A stretch of DNA of 15,023 bases, from positions 1 to 15,023 of the forward strand of contig DAOUQK010000047.1 of the NCBI GenBank assembly GCA_030625695.1, written 5' to 3'. Shown in pieces: positions 14,651 to 15,023 of the stretch. This stretch comes from Paracoccaceae bacterium. GTDB lineage: Bacteria > Pseudomonadota > Alphaproteobacteria > Rhodobacterales > Rhodobacteraceae. Position numbers and translations under genes: made by a program. The notes under the pieces were generated by a model. That model saw only the letters and a program-made list of their open reading frames with translations, had not been told where the DNA came from and did no database searches. Each line of letters opens with the position of its first letter. The first letter of the stretch is position 1.

Positions 14651-15023
14651 TTATTCTACTACATATGGCGTTTTAAACCAATGTTCTTCTATATTGTCAC
14701 CCTCTCCGATCCGGTCGACGACAACGTATTGCCCCGAGTTCTGTCCCTGTGCGTTGATTGGTGCCAGCACCCCGTGCCAGACGCCGCGATGCAGGTTTAT
14801 CGACTGGCCCTCTTGGGTGATGAACGCCCGCAGCCGCGTCGGCGTTCCATCTTCGTCCTCGGCGACGATCACCAGAAACGGAACCTTTGAGATCGGGATA
14901 AACGCCTGACTGCCTTCGGGGTGGCGTTCGACCATATCGACCACATGCGGGAACGCCCGTGCCTTGGCGTCGAACAGGCTGATCCCGGCGCGACCATCAC
15001 CAAAGTCAAGCTGCGCGAGGTCG
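14651..15023 (-). CDS. allA: Ureidoglycolate lyase, 3' part (runs off the window)
   Basis: The frame reads from the right edge to a TAA at 14651, giving 123 codons of a protein usually about 160 residues long; the N-terminus lies outside. Family features: HVVDMVERHPEGSQAF, ITQEGQSINLHRGVWHGVL with the active-site-region HRGVWH, and a C-terminal VVDRIGEGDNIEEHWF. Ureidoglycolate lyase splits ureidoglycolate to glyoxylate and urea in purine (allantoin) breakdown. A GTG at 14944 is an internal codon, not the start, because matching family sequence continues before it. The gene reads towards the permease remnant on the same strand, so they were probably neighbours in a purine-catabolism cluster. 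Confidence 0.88.
   Translation of the reverse strand, partial: DLAQLDFGDGRAGISLFDAKARAFPHVVDMVERHPEGSQAFIPISKVPFLVIVAEDEDGTPTRLRAFITQEGQSINLHRGVWHGVLAPINAQGQNSGQYVVVDRIGEGDNIEEHWFKTPYVVE

Noticed and set aside
13488..14660. Similar words CCGTTTTGTT and CCGGTTTGGTT near the two junctions as a target-site duplication
   Set aside because: They are not identical and junctions are not fixed, so chance similarity is likely.

Overview
The window looks like chromosomal DNA of a Rhodobacteraceae (Roseobacter-group) alphaproteobacterium. This is inferred from the taurine aminotransferase, the glcDEF and leuC/leuD types, the heat-shock control region, and GC-rich interspersed repeats ending in CCCCCGGGATATTT that are typical of that family. 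No rRNA, tRNA, CRISPR array or intact transposase was seen.

Layout. (a) 118-1515 (+): taurine:pyruvate aminotransferase. (b) 1525-2720: a perfect hairpin repeat, two tandem paralogous small membrane proteins of unknown function, then two long near-perfect hairpins and a third REP-like element, where the paralogs converge on leuD. (c) 2720-5332 (-): leucine biosynthesis, leuC, an HdeD/DUF308 membrane protein, leuD; a leader of about 390 nt separates leuC from the divergent (d) 5720-6607 (+): rsfS and rlmH, two ribosome-linked housekeeping genes. (e) 6691-7065 (-): a small exported protein. (f) 7174-11177 (+): glycolate oxidase glcD-glcE-glcF, with a palindrome just upstream of the glcD ribosome binding site and three exact-period 30-bp tandem repeats in the glcD-glcE gap. 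(g) 11252-12064 (+): a secreted trypsin-like protease. (h) 12065-12660 (+): an Hsp20/IbpA-type small heat-shock protein with a sigma-32-like promoter and a leader folding like a ROSE RNA thermometer. (i) 12756-15023: a bidirectional terminator, a 5'-truncated NCS2 xanthine/uracil permease (-), an AT-richer segment with two small genes (+), and the 3' part of ureidoglycolate lyase (-). The permease remnant and allA probably belonged to a purine-catabolism cluster broken by replacement DNA.

Metabolic thread (inference): taurine deamination, glycolate oxidation and ureidoglycolate cleavage all use small marine organic nutrients; the last two yield glyoxylate. The best candidates for under-described biology are the ROSE-like leader of hsp20 (12100-12187), the paralog pair set among hairpins (1525-2690), the repeat that supplies the glcE translation start region, and the replaced 5' half of the permease.
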